Notes under the pieces: model-generated
The model's database searches: none
Told to the model about the DNA's origin: nothing
Seen by the model: only the letters and a program-made list of their open reading frames with translations
NCBI GenBank assembly: GCA_028023455.1
Contig: JAQFVV010006199.1
Span: 5,282,972 to 5,346,971 of the forward strand
Direction of reading: 5' to 3'
Origin: Epiperipatus broadwayi
Lineage: Eukaryota > Onychophora > Udeonychophora > Euonychophora > Peripatidae
DNA: 64,000 nt
In this document: piece after piece, positions 51,715-63,575 of the stretch
Layout: each line of letters starts with the position of its first letter
Numbering within the stretch: the first letter of the stretch is position 1
Made by a program: the position numbers and the translations under genes

Positions 51715-52535
51715 GTATTACTCTCATAGCTGTAATTCAGAAATTAAAAATTAAATTAAAACATAATTCAATGTAAATTTGAGAATTGTAGAAATATTAA
51801 CAAAAAATTTTTGTAAATTTTAAATAAACAGCTAAATAAAAAAGATGCGATTTAATGCAAATCTGGTATTAATGGCATCGCTCTGTATTACTCTCATAGC
51901 TGTAATTTTTATAATTGCTGATGAATTTATGAAAAATAATTTGAGAATTGTAGAAATATTATTAAAAAGTTTTTATAATTGCCGATGAATTTACAAAAAA
52001 TAATTTGAGAATTGTAGAAATATTAACAAAAAGTTTTTGTAAATTTAAAATAAACAAATAAAACACTTTACCCGAATTAATGCGAATCTGGTATTAATGG
52101 TGTCCTTGGAAAAAACATGTTATCACATGCATTTGGTAAGTTTAAAAATGTACTGTATATCCCAAATTTGTTTAAAAAAATTATTGAAAATTATTTACAC
52201 ATAAAACGTAATTCTATGTAAGTTTCAGAATTGTAGAAATATTAACAAAAAATTTTTGTAAATTTAAAATAAACAGATAAATAAAAAACACTTTACCGGA
52301 ATAAATTATTTACACATTAAACGTAATTCAATGTAAGTTTCAGAATTGTAGAAATATTAACAAAAAAATTTTGTAAATTTAAAATAAGCAGATAAATAAA
52401 AAACAGTTTACCGGAATAAATTATTTACACATTAAACATAATTCAATGTAAGTTTGAGAATTGTAGAAATATTAACAAAAAATATTTGTAAATTTAAAAT
52501 AAACAGATAAATAAAACACTTTACCTGAATTAACA
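51715..52535. repeat. Internal minisatellite, unit about 110-120 bp
   Basis: About six degenerate copies built round TGAGAATTGTAGAAATATTA, AACAAAAAATTTTTGTAAAT and AATAAACAGATAAATAAA. The three copies at 52190-52530 are the most regular. TATTACTCTCATAGCTGTAA occurs twice (51717 and 51886), marking a larger repeated block. Confidence 0.85.
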
Positions 52536-52781
52536 GCTCAAAAAAGTAACTGTGATGCCGTGGATAGTAAAATTGCAATAGACAGAAAAATCAAAAAATT
52601 TCCCAAACTTCTCTACGAATTTTAGGGTGAAAAAAAAAATTGACTCTCTGATGGATTAATCATGCCAGTCACTTGGTTGCCATGACAACATTGTCATGAA
52701 AAAAACGTCAATGTCTACCAGAAGGGAAATTGGTAAGTCAAAAATAGCACTGGTTGAATTATCCGTAAGTACCTTAAAAAC

Positions 52782-55590
52782 AATAAATTTATTCTATGTC
52801 TACAGTTTGCATAAATATCTGTTACTTAAAATTAACAAATCAAATTCCCATCTTTAAAAACATGATAAGGCAATAATAATTCTGTTTTCTAGTTTCATCT
52901 AGCATATGCTTAATTAATCAGTGATTATGTATTTGATAACACTGATTGTTCAAGATTATATTAGATAACACTGGGATGGAAAACTTCTCTTGGTTAAAAT
53001 TAATTAATATCAATAAGTAAATTATTTTTTTCTAACCATGAAAGTTTATTTATTTATTTTTTGGATGGTTTCACAAACAATTCTTTATGATTTGTCAAAA
53101 ACTACAACTTTAGATCAATTTAATATTATGTTTTTATTTGAAAATGCTAAAAATTCAGCAGAATTCCAGAGTCTAATTCAACTTATTATGTTGCAAATGA
53201 AGTAATATTTATATAGAATAAAATCAAAGTGCATTAGAATCTTTTGGTGTTAAATAATTTGTTAGTTTACTTTAATTAACATGATAAAAAATATACAACA
53301 GAAATCTTTATTTCTTTCACATTTCATAATATCAAGTTGAGATTTTCTTGTTTTATAAGTTTACTCTGTTGATTTTAAAAATTCTTATGACATAGTTATC
53401 AATGCAGACACAAATAGTATTTCAAATTACAAATATATTTTGGCATATATTTATTTTTATAAATACATAAAAGCAGCCCACATGTATTCAACACCAATAA
53501 TCTTCAGTCTGCTGTCATAGCAACCTTCTATTAACGCAAAAAAGGCTAATTTACATCTTTCTTTATGTTTTAAGATAATTCTACAGATATTAAAAATTGA
53601 CATTTGACTTAAACAGATTAAGAATTTTAATTCATAAAAGTTTAAATAAACACATTGATATATATTGCATTTTCACTCTGGTATCCTTGATTATAAATAA
53701 TATGCATTTCTTTTTTCTTTTTGTTATTATTTTTTAATGTTTGTTTTTATATTGTAATATTTTTGCTGTCTTTAACATTGATCATTAGTTTTAAAAATGC
53801 AAATTAAACATATTAAGATATCCCTAAAAGTACAAAATGTGAATATATATTTATAAAGTTCAATTATACCCAAATAAATAAATAAAAATAGTAATATAGT
53901 TTTTCTGCAGATTATGAATTATTAATTGCAAATAAGATTGTGGAGCATAAGTATAAAGAAGTGAAAATTTAAAGTATAGAAATATTCTCACATCTACATA
54001 AGAAATATTATAGATATATTTACTAAATTAAAAGTGTATTTCTAAGATTAAATAAAATGTAATAATTTTTAACCTAAAATGATTAATAATGAGTTGGGTA
54101 TTTTAGCAACTTCACTATTATGAATAAGGACTTATAAAATAAATTTTGTGTAATTGAAAAAATCTGTACAGTTATGATAAATGTAAGCTGCATAGAAATT
54201 TTTTTAATATTTACATAAATACCCTTACAAATAAAATATGCATCAAAAATTGAATTAAATTTACAAAATCAATAAATACTATTGGTATTAATGTTTTATT
54301 GAATTATGTTTTTCTAATGTTTACTCTATACTAAAAATGAACTTTGATATATTATCTAAATTCTGCAACAAGATTGTGAAAAAAATATATGACAGAATAT
54401 ATAACTTTGTGTCTGTATGTAAGCTTTAATGATTTGATTATATTGTTTAACAACGATAAAGCAAGTATAAATAATTCATTTGAGAACACAGTACTTCCCA
54501 GATTTCTTCATACTTTTGAGAAAATAATAAAGTAGCACTTTTAACAGGTTAGTTATTCAGCTTTTAGTTGATGAGAGTTTCTTTTCATGGTTTCGTACTC
54601 TAAGTAAAAACAGTTAAATATTTTAAATGATTGGATTGTAAATTCTGTCTAACATCTAATTTAAAAAAAAAATACAATTTAATATTAAAGGATAATTTTA
54701 TAATAATGTCTGTCATTTTATATTATAATATCCATTAAAGTTTATAATGGTGATACAAATATAATATGACTGATTAAAAGATGGTAATAGCTTGATAACT
54801 CATCTGTAAATAAAAACTTCTAATTAATGAGAAAGGTATATTTTTATTTTGATTTTCTGTTTGTTGAATTTGCTTTATTTAATATATTATTTTCATTTTT
54901 TTCTAGAAACAATATGAAAACTTGAAGCCCTAACCATTTTAAAAACATTTAATTGATTTAATAAATTCAATAATTTTTACATATTAAAAGCTCATAAAAT
55001 CTTACTCCCCTCTATAAAACTTAAATTACTAAATTATATTACTAAATTCTATATAATATTATCAGAATGAAAAGGGAAAACTAATCACTAAATAAACTGT
55101 CAATATTTTTATCAATAATAAGCAAAAGACAAAATTTTTTTAATTTTCTTGAGTGCTATATAAAATATCATATAAAATATCGAAATAAATAATTAATTAG
55201 TGTTGTTTGACCAGTTTGGTTGAGCAAAACTTTAGCTACTTTTAAAATAGTTTTTTTTATGATTTTTTCCCCCCAAGTACTAATATTAAAAGGGATATCA
55301 TCAGATAGAGCAAGGTCTCTTCTGTAAGCTAAGCTCTTAGATATTTTAAAACTTACAATGTCTATAATTTCAGTCCTAAATTTTTTAAAAGTAATGCCTG
55401 TTGAATTAATTTAGAGCAGTAGTTAATTTTGGAGAAATAATTTTTGTTAAACCTATAACTAAAAACAAAGCAAAGCAATAAAAATTATTTTGCTGAATCA
55501 AGATATCTGCTCCTTCATCCAGATCTAATAAATTAGTGTCTAATGTTAAAAATTCTTATGGTAGAGCATTGAAAAGTAATTTTTAAATAA
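52782..55590. other. AT-rich non-coding stretch
   Basis: No ORF with a domain, no inverted repeat and no known element recognised. The tail (55200-55590) may hold very decayed LINE sequence upstream of the RT fragment. Confidence 0.45.
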
Positions 55591-55594
55591 AAAT

Positions 55595-55875
55595 GATATA
55601 AAATTGACTTCCTCAAGAAAATATTTGATGAATTATACCAACCATAATAATTCAAACATTAATGTCCAAGAACATATAGATGTAATAGGTTCAACACAAC
55701 AATACTTTTCTTCACCAATTTTAATTTTATATACATTTATTGATGATAAGACCTCAATTATTTTTGCTGATGATGCAAACATTTACATTTTGAAGTTAAC
55801 CAATACCATCCAAATATATTATCTTGAATATGATAATACACAGCAAAAATTTAAGCTATGTAGATCTGAATAGAC
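55595..55875 (+). pseudogene. LINE reverse transcriptase fragment (FADD box)
   Basis: An 89-codon open stretch includes SSPILILYTFIDD, matching the family S-P-x-L-F-x-x-Y-I-N-D block, and then TSIIFADDANIYI, the catalytic F/Y-A-D-D box with both aspartates retained. Upstream and downstream coding is not recognisable. It is a different LINE from the one at 30.5-35 kb, whose box reads FIDD. Confidence 0.7.
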
Positions 55876-55879
55876 TAAC

Positions 55880-56879
55880 CAATCTAGAAGATTAAATTAA
55901 AAACTTTTATAAAAATTTTCCAGGCTAAAATCTACAAGCCTTATTATATAACTATAAAAAATATTGAACTTTAACTATCTTTTAGAAAAAAAAAAAAACC
56001 AGTGCCAATTCTTACAAACATTGTAATCTTTGCTATTATTATACATATGTCTATTTAATATAAATATATATGTAATATTTTATCTATCCTTAATAGTAAG
56101 GCTATCATAACACAAACTGTTATATAAATCAACATAAAAAGACTAATATTTTATAAGCTCATGTGTAAATCAATATAAAAAGATATCATTATTTTATAAG
56201 TTTATTGACTTACCTTACCATGAACTATTTATATTACATTAGTTCAAAATTATAAAAACCTTTAAACATTTAATAAATTCAAATGTAGTAAAAGACAAAT
56301 ATTTTATTTCTGGTTTGTTAAAAAAAATCAATATTTTATGTTGTATTGGTATTCAATCAACTACTAATGAGAATATCAAATGTTATTGCTTCACTGGTAA
56401 TAAATACAGAGCAAACAATATAATTAGCTATACTGCAGTTTTGCAATCAACAAAATTAGTTGTGTTATAGTTATCTCTCCTCATTTATTAATGATTCCAC
56501 ATCGAAAGACAGTTCTCATTCATTTACTTTCTGTATGCTCCATCAATTAATTTCTATTGTATTTTCAAATATTTATGGATGCCATATTTTGAAATTTATA
56601 ATAGGTTATTCTGTCATTTTTTTATAGCAGTCATTTCTCACATATGTTTTGTAATTTTTACACTGTTTATATTCAATCTCTCTTTTTATAATTTTCCTAA
56701 GAAAATGCTTCCCATCACTCCTTACAACATTTCAACAATTAATTCAAGTTATTTCCTCTATACTACATTAAAAGCTTTATATTTTCATTTTCTTTAACTG
56801 TTCAAAAATTCAAAATTCTTATATATATATACACACATACATAATCAAAATTATCCCAAATTCACAACTTAACCAAACT
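55880..56879. other. AT-rich non-coding stretch
   Basis: The 72-codon ORF at 56579-56797 is Phe-rich and hydrophobic, as expected by chance from T-rich sequence. Nothing else recognised. Confidence 0.45.
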
Positions 56880-56880
56880 A

Positions 56881-57483
56881 GTGAAGAAAATAAACTCTAA
56901 AACACTATCAATGGTTTCACCACTACAAGCAAACTTTTCAAGTGTAAAGACTTACAAAATAACAACATATTTAACTAAACATTACACTTAATTCCACTTA
57001 CCTCCCATTTGCCCTTAATATTAAAATAACTTTTAAATAAGTTAATTTCTTCAGAATCATATATTTTTAATAACAATGATTCTTTAATTCTTTTTATTTG
57101 ATTTCTGACATCCTTAGCTTCATCAAAATTAATAATGTGGTCTGTATCTCTTTCATGGTTATATAAAGCAGAACTAAAATATTTTTTATAACCATGAAAA
57201 AAATACAGGCCACACTACTAATTTTGATGAAACTAAATGTTTTTTTTTTTGAGAGAAATGAAATAAAAAGAAGAATCAAAGAATCTTTATTATTAAAAAT
57301 GCATGATTTTGAAGCAATTAACTTATTTAAAAGTTCTTTTAATATTAAGGGTGCATGAAAGGTAAGTGGAATTGTGGGTAATGTTTAGTTTAAATATGAT
57401 GTTATTTTATAATTCTTTACACTTGAGAAGTCTTCTTATAGCAGTGAAACCATTGGTAGTGTTTTATAATTTATTTTCTTGGA
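56881..57483. mobile_element. Head-to-head Penelope-like C-terminal fragments
   Basis: Two inverted arms (about 56881-57168 and 57178-57483) meet near 57173. On the minus strand the left arm reads HERDTDHIINFDEAKDV, then IKRIKESLLLKIYD and GKWEVSGI with few breaks. On the plus strand the right arm reads HEKNTGHTTNFDETK, then ERNEIKRRIKESLLLK and VSGIVGNV. Both are the C-terminal part of a Penelope-like GIY-YIG nuclease, as at 16.1 kb. The copies point away from each other, giving a 5' to 5' palindrome of truncated elements. Confidence 0.75.
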
Positions 57484-57489
57484 TAGTCT

Positions 57490-60400
57490 GGTTGAGTACA
57501 TCTAAGAGTACCAATTTTTGTGGTTGTTCAATTTTATTGTGAATTAAATTGAAAGAGATGTATTATTGATATGTGTGTAAGAGGTTTTTAATAATGCTTC
57601 AATGAATCCAGACTTTTGATAGAGTTGAAAAAATGTTTATAGCCATAATTTCAAGCTCTTCTTTATAAATATTCATGACAAGGTGTTGTTGGAAATTCTG
57701 TGGTTGTCTAGAATATTTCCATTATTCTATCAATATAATATCAAAACAGCTAAAGCATATGATGCGGAACTCTAATTTCTCACATTGTAAAACTTGAAAA
57801 ACAGAGAATTGCATTTATGAAATTAATGCAAATGTAGAAGAAAATAAGCACTATCAAAAAATGATTAAAAAGCTTACAACAATGATTAGAGAGAGAAATA
57901 CACATGCATTTGGTGTAACAGATAATATATGAAATAATGAGCATGTTCAGTTAAAAAAAATACAAGAATATTGGGATAGAGAGGAATAATGGCAAATAAT
58001 TGTATAAGGCTATTAATTATAATAATTCATAATGTTTGGTTACTATTCATTAATCTCGTTCTTAAAAAAATTCTAAAAATCAGAATGATACTCATAGATA
58101 AGTGTATAATTTTTTTACTGATTGTTGCCTTTGTATTTATAAGTTTAAAAATCATTAGTTCAATTTCTATGCTAGCTGACAGTAGTCTAACTAGCAAGAC
58201 TTAAAGAAGATAGAAAAATAATATCACATAAAATGCTGCATTTCATATTAACCAGTGCATTATTACTTGTATTTGTAAAAACGCATAAAAAGTTTAAATT
58301 TTCTAAAAACATTTAACAATTTTAACTAGATGACGAAAATAGTTCAACAAATGTACAAGTAAAATATTATCATCAAAAACATTCAGGCAATTATTGTTCA
58401 AATAGGATAATTTTTTGTTACTATGAGTGTAACCTACACATAGATATTAAGCATCTATTTTCATAATTTAATTGTATTCTCTTCCACCACACTGTACTTT
58501 AGAAAAGCAATCTTATTACTGATTATACAAATCTTAACACACAAAGCTAGAATCGTTATTAGTTGATGCAGTAAAGTCATCAATTATTATATACTATGTA
58601 ATATCAATTATTTTATGGTATGTGACAATAATTAAAGATATATCGTATGTAGAACGTAAAAAAAGATTTCAAATTATATTTAAAATATAATTACAAGAAG
58701 TGTAATAGCAGTAAAGTGAGTGTTGATAATTATTTTGCAACAAAATCAGTTAAAGCATTAAAAAAATATTTGATAGATCACATAATCTGTACATTTATGC
58801 CTTTGTGAAAAATATAAAATAATCTATTTTTTTTTTTCAATGTTCATATTAATCCATTAAAAGAAAATGATTTTATAGATTTCCATCAACACAAATTAGC
58901 CGGCAGTAACAGATTAGAGGTAAAAAATCTATTAGGTTGAAAAAAAAAACACACCTGATATCAAAAACAATCTTCAATTTTATCTCCCCTTTCTTTTTTT
59001 TCTTTTTCTTTTTAATCATTCCCAAGATTCAAAGCAAAAATGACCCCCCCCCCCTCTTTCTCCATGCAAAATAATAAAGATGATTTCTCTACTAAAGGAT
59101 TATGGGAAACTTCTTATACATTACCGGAAAAAAAAATCTAATAGTTCTCTTTTGTTTTTAATTAAAGTAAATAATAATGAATTTGCAGTAAATCTAAAAT
59201 ATCTATTTTAATAAATCATTATTCTATATAAACAAAAACGTAATTTTTAACAGTTCTTATGAAAATATTGTAATTACAAATTTTAATTAAGAAAGTGTCG
59301 AAGTGTTTTCTTTAATTACAATTATTACGTTTGAGTTCTTTTATTTTTGTTAAATTTTGTAAATTAATCTAATATATATTATAATAAAAAATTACGCAGA
59401 CCTTCATTCTCGTTATGAGAGGATTCGCCCATAGCAATGATCATTATTTTGATTTACAATTGATTTATTATTCACTACAACAATCTTTAAAAAATTTTTT
59501 GAAACTTTTATAAAAAAAACAAACAATCATTATTTTGTAAGATTGATGATGTTGAAAGATAATGACTTCATTAAAACTATGTTTTCTGAAGATAAAATGA
59601 TGACATTCATGCAAAAAATATGCATTACAATATTTTACTTATTATACAATTTACAGTAGTATATTTTGATTATAGATTTAATATATGATTAATATACTAT
59701 ATCTAATTTTCATCCAATGCCTTTGCAAGACAATTAATGCTTTTACTAATAATATATTCAAAATAAAGATTTTCATTGTTAATGACTGCAAAAGCAAAAA
59801 AAAAAAACCATGCCAGTTTCATTCAATATAATGAGTAATCAAAAGCATCTTTTCATTATATACAACAACAAAGTGTATTAATATTAAATTTCAAAATGTG
59901 TATATTAGCTTAAATATATTCACTCAATTAATTTGATGGATTAAAATGCCTGTGGCAAAAAATATATTTGCAATTTTTAAACTTTAAATTTGTAATTGTA
60001 AAATCTTGTTATCATAATTATAATATATTTAAAAAAATGTGTATTATGCAATTAATAATCACCTTTATATGATCAAAGGTCACTAAACATAAATTAAAAA
60101 TATTACTTATATGCTCCATTTTAAATCAATTATCTCATAATTTGTTTGGATTATATTCCAAATTTAATCACTTGCATTATTAAAACTATTTAAAATTTAA
60201 TTTTGACTGCAGTTATGTAAAATAAGTATACAACTATTATATATACAAATAATAACACAGCAAAATACATTCTGAGTTTTATTGATCAGATATTACAAAC
60301 ATAAAAAAATTTGATAATATAACATAACATGCACCAAAATATATATATATATTAAAATATATATTGTGTTAATTTGATTTTTTTTAAAAAAAAAATTCAA

Positions 60401-60800
60401 ATGTGTATTGTGATTAGTTATTATTTTCTACATGCTTTATTTTAATTTAACAAATCATGATTTAGCAAATCTCATTTTCTATCTGTATAAAAAGCAAATA
60501 CAGACTATAAAAAAATGTAATTTTAGTTTTAAAAAAAATCATAGCTACAGAAATGATTTTATACAGTATATTGATTCACAGGTTTGTACCTTTTTAAAAA
60601 ATAAAATGTTTATTCATTAATTAACTTTTTTTTTTCAATTTAAGCTTTATTTTGAATTTTAAGATATAATTAATTTTTCCCTATAGAAACTCATTATAAT
60701 TATTTACTTTTAAATCAAGATTTTAGTTTACAAAACATTTTGGGGAATCAATTGAAATTTCTGCCCAGGATAAAGATGTACTTTTAAATATAGACTTAGA
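57490..60800. other. AT-rich non-coding stretch
   Basis: 57490-57780 may be sequence flanking or belonging to the PLE. A C run (about 59044-59054) and pyrimidine tracts lie near 58985-59060. The hydrophobic ORF at 57989-58204 has no family match I recognise. Confidence 0.4.
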
Positions 60801-60819
60801 AAATTTAAGATATATAATG

Positions 60820-61112
60820 ATTATTCAGATAAAGTTTTAATTCTAATAATATTTTTAGTTCTAATAGTATTTGTTATTATTGGGTTTTTTTAAATACATA
60901 TTTTATTTCAGTTTGAATACATTTATTGTCAATATTGTTAAGACTTGAGTTTATGTTAAATATTTTTTGAGTAATAATATCTTGGATAATAATGTTGGAA
61001 AATTGGTTATTTTTAAAGTTAGTTTTTTTTAACAGTAACTGCTTGTGATGCAGGTTTAAAATTATTGTTGTTAGTTTTATTAATTCTAAGACATAGGCAT
61101 GATATATATTGA
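60820..61112 (+). pseudogene. ND4L: Nuclear mitochondrial copy of ND4L
   Basis: Read with the invertebrate mitochondrial code, 60928-60970 gives the ND4L landmark LLSILLSLEFMLNIFW (AGA=Ser, TGA=Trp). About 61040-61110 gives TACDAGLKLLLLVLLILSHS, then HDM, the C-A-x-E/D-A-x-x-G-L-x-L-L-V and S/T-H-G-N-D region. With the standard code the frame is broken. T-rich, C-poor composition fits a mitochondrial gene on the GT-rich strand. The N-terminus is hard to place. It lies just before ND4, the usual bilaterian order. No active function is expected in the nucleus. Confidence 0.8.
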
Positions 61113-61456
61113 AGTTGAAGAATTATAAGATAATAGAAATTATGGTAATATTTTTGATTTTAATTCTAATATGAAGATTTAAGATTATTACTTGAAGATA
61201 TGGTAATAATATAATATTAATTATTATGATTTTTTATATGTTTAAATTAAATATGAGTTTATATATGGTAGGGATTAGATTTAGTTTTGGTATTGATTTA
61301 TTACCAATACTTTTGATTATAATGAGAATGTGAACACGTATTTTAATAATAATTGCTAGTTTAAAGATTTTCTTAGATAAATAAATGTTACTTTTGTGTT
61401 TTAGTTTTAATATTAAATATTATTTTATTTTTGTTTCATTAAATATTGAAATATTT
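61113..61456 (+). pseudogene. ND4: Nuclear mitochondrial copy of ND4, segment 1
   Basis: Using mitochondrial code 5, the start reads MMEIMVMFLILILMWSF. Near 61280-61350 comes SFSFGIDLLPMLLIMMSMW, followed by TRILMMIASLKIF: the F-G-x-D and L-S-x-W region of ND4. Next is FVSLNIEIF, cut off by insertion of GGTAC transposon 2. A stop or frameshift near 61380 and standard-code stops throughout confirm a pseudogene. Confidence 0.85.
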
Positions 61457-61841
61457 GGTACATTGATATTAGAGCTGCAATGTAGGGGAGATAGGTGACC
61501 TTTTCACACCCACAATAAATGTGTAATGTCGCGATGATGTCAAATTGAAAGAAAATAAATCCCGAGAGTATATATGTGAAAATGTGTCACATAATTAATA
61601 TATAAATATATTTGTTGTAGTTTTTGTTCTTTTTTTGGCTTAAGTTGTTTATAAAAAAAACATGTTTATTAGCATTTCTGTTGAAAATCCCAGAATACTC
61701 TGCAAACATGTACTACATTTTCAGAGGGAAATTTTTTAATAGAGATCTCCATTTTATGTGGTAATATTAAATGTTTTGTTTCAAGGTGACAATTCCTGTT
61801 ATATATTACATGGTAAATATTGCATAAGTATACTTAATGTG

Positions 61842-62350
61842 TTTTATAAATATTATTTAAAAACCAAAATCATTTACTGTTTGTTTAGTAACAATTTTTT
61901 GTGTAATGGTGTCATTTCATTAAGATCGCAAATCACATTTTTTTTTGATTGGGAATATCATTCTTAAAAATTGTTAGTGTAAAAATCGTACATATAGTTA
62001 ATGTCTTTTTATAAATATTATTTAAAAACCAAAATCATTCACTGTTTGTTTAGTGCATATTTAAACTAAAAATTTTTTTTATATAATGCCATTATTTCAT
62101 TAAGATTGCAAATCACATTTTTTTTTTCAATTCTAAAAAGTTATTAGCATCCAACTTATACATATTTGAATGTCTCATTATTTAAAAACCAAAATCATTT
62201 ATTGTTTGTTCAGTGCACATTTAAACTAACATTTTTTGTGTGTAATGCTATCATTTCATTAAGATTGCAAATCACTTTCTTTTTTTAAATTTCAAATGTC
62301 ATTCTTAAAAGTTGTTAGTGTCCAAGTTGTACATATTTGAATGTCTTGTT
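61842..62350. repeat. Internal minisatellite, three units of about 166-172 bp
   Basis: Units begin near 61842, 62008 and 62177, each with TTATTTAAAAACCAAAATCA, GTTTGTTTAGTG-type and CATTAAGATTGCAAATCAC blocks. Confidence 0.9.
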
Positions 62351-62422
62351 CAAAATTATACATTTCTTATTGAAAATGATAAATATGTTTATTATGTTTT
62401 TACTTTTATTCATTTTTAGTCC

Positions 62423-62624
62423 TGCAACATGGAGCATGTATTAGATCTACTGTGCCTGTTCACTTTCATATTAAGCCCTTGATAACTTTGTAAATCTTTC
62501 TAAAATACCATGTACAACATCCATGTACAAATTATTTTGATCAGATCCTAATATTACAAAGTTATCAGCAGATTGATATGAATGTGAACAGATGCAGTAA
62601 GTCTAATACATGCTCCATAATGCA
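62423..62624. repeat. Long terminal hairpin in GGTAC transposon 2
   Basis: Arms of about 71 bp (62423-62493 and 62554-62624) share GGAGCATGTATTAGA and GATAACTTTGTAA against their complements. The outer arm overlaps the right terminal repeat, as in transposon 1. Confidence 0.85.
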
Positions 62625-62651
62625 GTTCTAATACCAAAGTACCTAATATTT

Positions 62652-63400
62652 TATATATTATTTGAATTTTCATTAATTCTAACTATCATTTTCATCATAG
62701 GTTGGGAATAACAACTTAAGCAAACAATAGTTCATTTATTATTTTATACATTATTTACATCGTTTTCTTTGTTGATTGGTATTATTGGAATATACTGCTT
62801 TTTAAATATTTTATCAGTTATTATGATGATGAAATATTTTTTATTAAAAAATATATAATGTTATATTGAATTATATATATGGTGGCTTTTTTTTGTTAAT
62901 TTGTCTATGCATATTGTTCATATTTGATTAACAAAAATTCATGTTGAAGTTCTTATTTTAGTATCAATAATTTCAACAAGAGTATTATTAAAATTGGGGG
63001 TGGGATTATTTGATTTTCAATAATTTTTAAGAAGATTACTTTTAAATTTAGTAAGTTATTTGTAAGGTTAAGTTTATTTAGAACAATAATAAGACTAGTT
63101 GTATTTTTAAAGCATTGGTTGCTTATTCATTAGTTGGTCATATAGTCTTGATAATTATGTTGATTTTTGTTGTATGTAAATGAAGAATTAATGTAGTTAT
63201 GTGTTTAATAACTAATAATGGTCTTTGTTTTATCCAGATTGTTTTGTTTATCAAGAATATCATATGAGTGATATCAATCAAGAAGAATAATAGTTGTAAA
63301 GGAAATAATGAATTTATTTCCTAGATTAGGATTGTTTATGTTAGCTCCTTCTTCACTTAACTTATTAAATGTAAAACTTTAATATGTGTTGATATTAAAC
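62652..63400 (+). pseudogene. ND4: Nuclear mitochondrial copy of ND4, segment 2
   Basis: Code 5 translation gives FEFSLILTIIFIIGW, then LLFYTLFTSFSLLIGI near 62665-62775 (ND4 F-F-E-x-S-L-I-P-T and Y-L-x-F-Y-T-L). Near 62935-62995 it gives KIHVEVLILVSMISTSVLLK followed by LG, the A-H-V-E-A-P and V-L-L-K-L-G-G core. Near 63120 comes AYSLVGHIVL, and near 63308-63370 MNLFPSLGLFMLAPSSLNLL. Conserved Ser falls on AGA and conserved Lys on AAA, which selects the arthropod/mollusc-type code. Frame breaks are scattered. Confidence 0.9.
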
Positions 63401-63575
63401 ATGCACACACTATATAATTCAAAAGTAAAATATATATAAAAAATCAAAACTTTAAAATAATATAATATATTGAACAATTATATAAATAATAATAATAAAT
63501 TTTGTTGAATCTTCAAACGTTTTCGAAGGCATAACTTATTAAATGAATTTACAATTTTTAATTCACTAATACCCA
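63401..63575. other. Unidentified insertion or scrambled tract within the ND4 copy
   Basis: About 175 bp of AT-rich sequence with no ND4 similarity separates SLNLL (63370) from the resumed C-terminal coding. It contains TTCAAACGTTTTCGAAGG. It may be a small insertion or a strongly diverged ND4 stretch. Confidence 0.45.

Larger units (their letters stand above)
51262..52773. mobile_element. GGTAC transposon 1: terminal hairpin plus minisatellite
   Basis: The 1512-bp element has inverted termini GGTAGTTACGGATAATTC (51262) and the complement of GGTACTTACGGATAATTC (ending 52773), continuing CAACC on both sides. Flanking 8-bp duplications are TTAAAAAT (51254-51261) and TTAAAAAC (52774-52781). The first 207 bp form a long hairpin. 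A GC-rich island (51646-51710, with CAAGCCGAAGGCTTGG) follows, then a degenerate tandem array, then the right terminus. No transposase. The GG start and 8-bp duplication recall the Merlin superfamily, which is inference only. Confidence 0.78.
61457..62643. mobile_element. GGTAC transposon 2, inserted in the ND4 copy
   Basis: The 1187-bp element has inverted termini GGTACATTGATATTAGAGCT (61457) and the complement of GGTACTTTGGTATTAGAACT (ending 62643). Flanking 8-bp duplications are AAATATTT (61449-61456) and TAATATTT (62644-62651), 7 of 8 identical. Read in reverse it has the plan of transposon 1: terminus, one-sided long hairpin (62423-62624), spacer, minisatellite (61842-62350), tail, terminus. 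There is no transposase. Its sequence is otherwise unlike transposon 1. Removing it and one duplication joins the ND4 frame. Confidence 0.82.

Noticed and set aside
51915-51950. CTGATGA followed by GAAA in the minisatellite of GGTAC transposon 1
   Set aside because: The intervening ATTTAT cannot form stem II and neighbouring array units read CCGATGA and CAAA, so it is chance.
57989-58204. 71-codon hydrophobic ORF
   Set aside because: T/A-rich DNA readily gives Ile/Leu/Phe-rich frames; no family motif or start context supports it.
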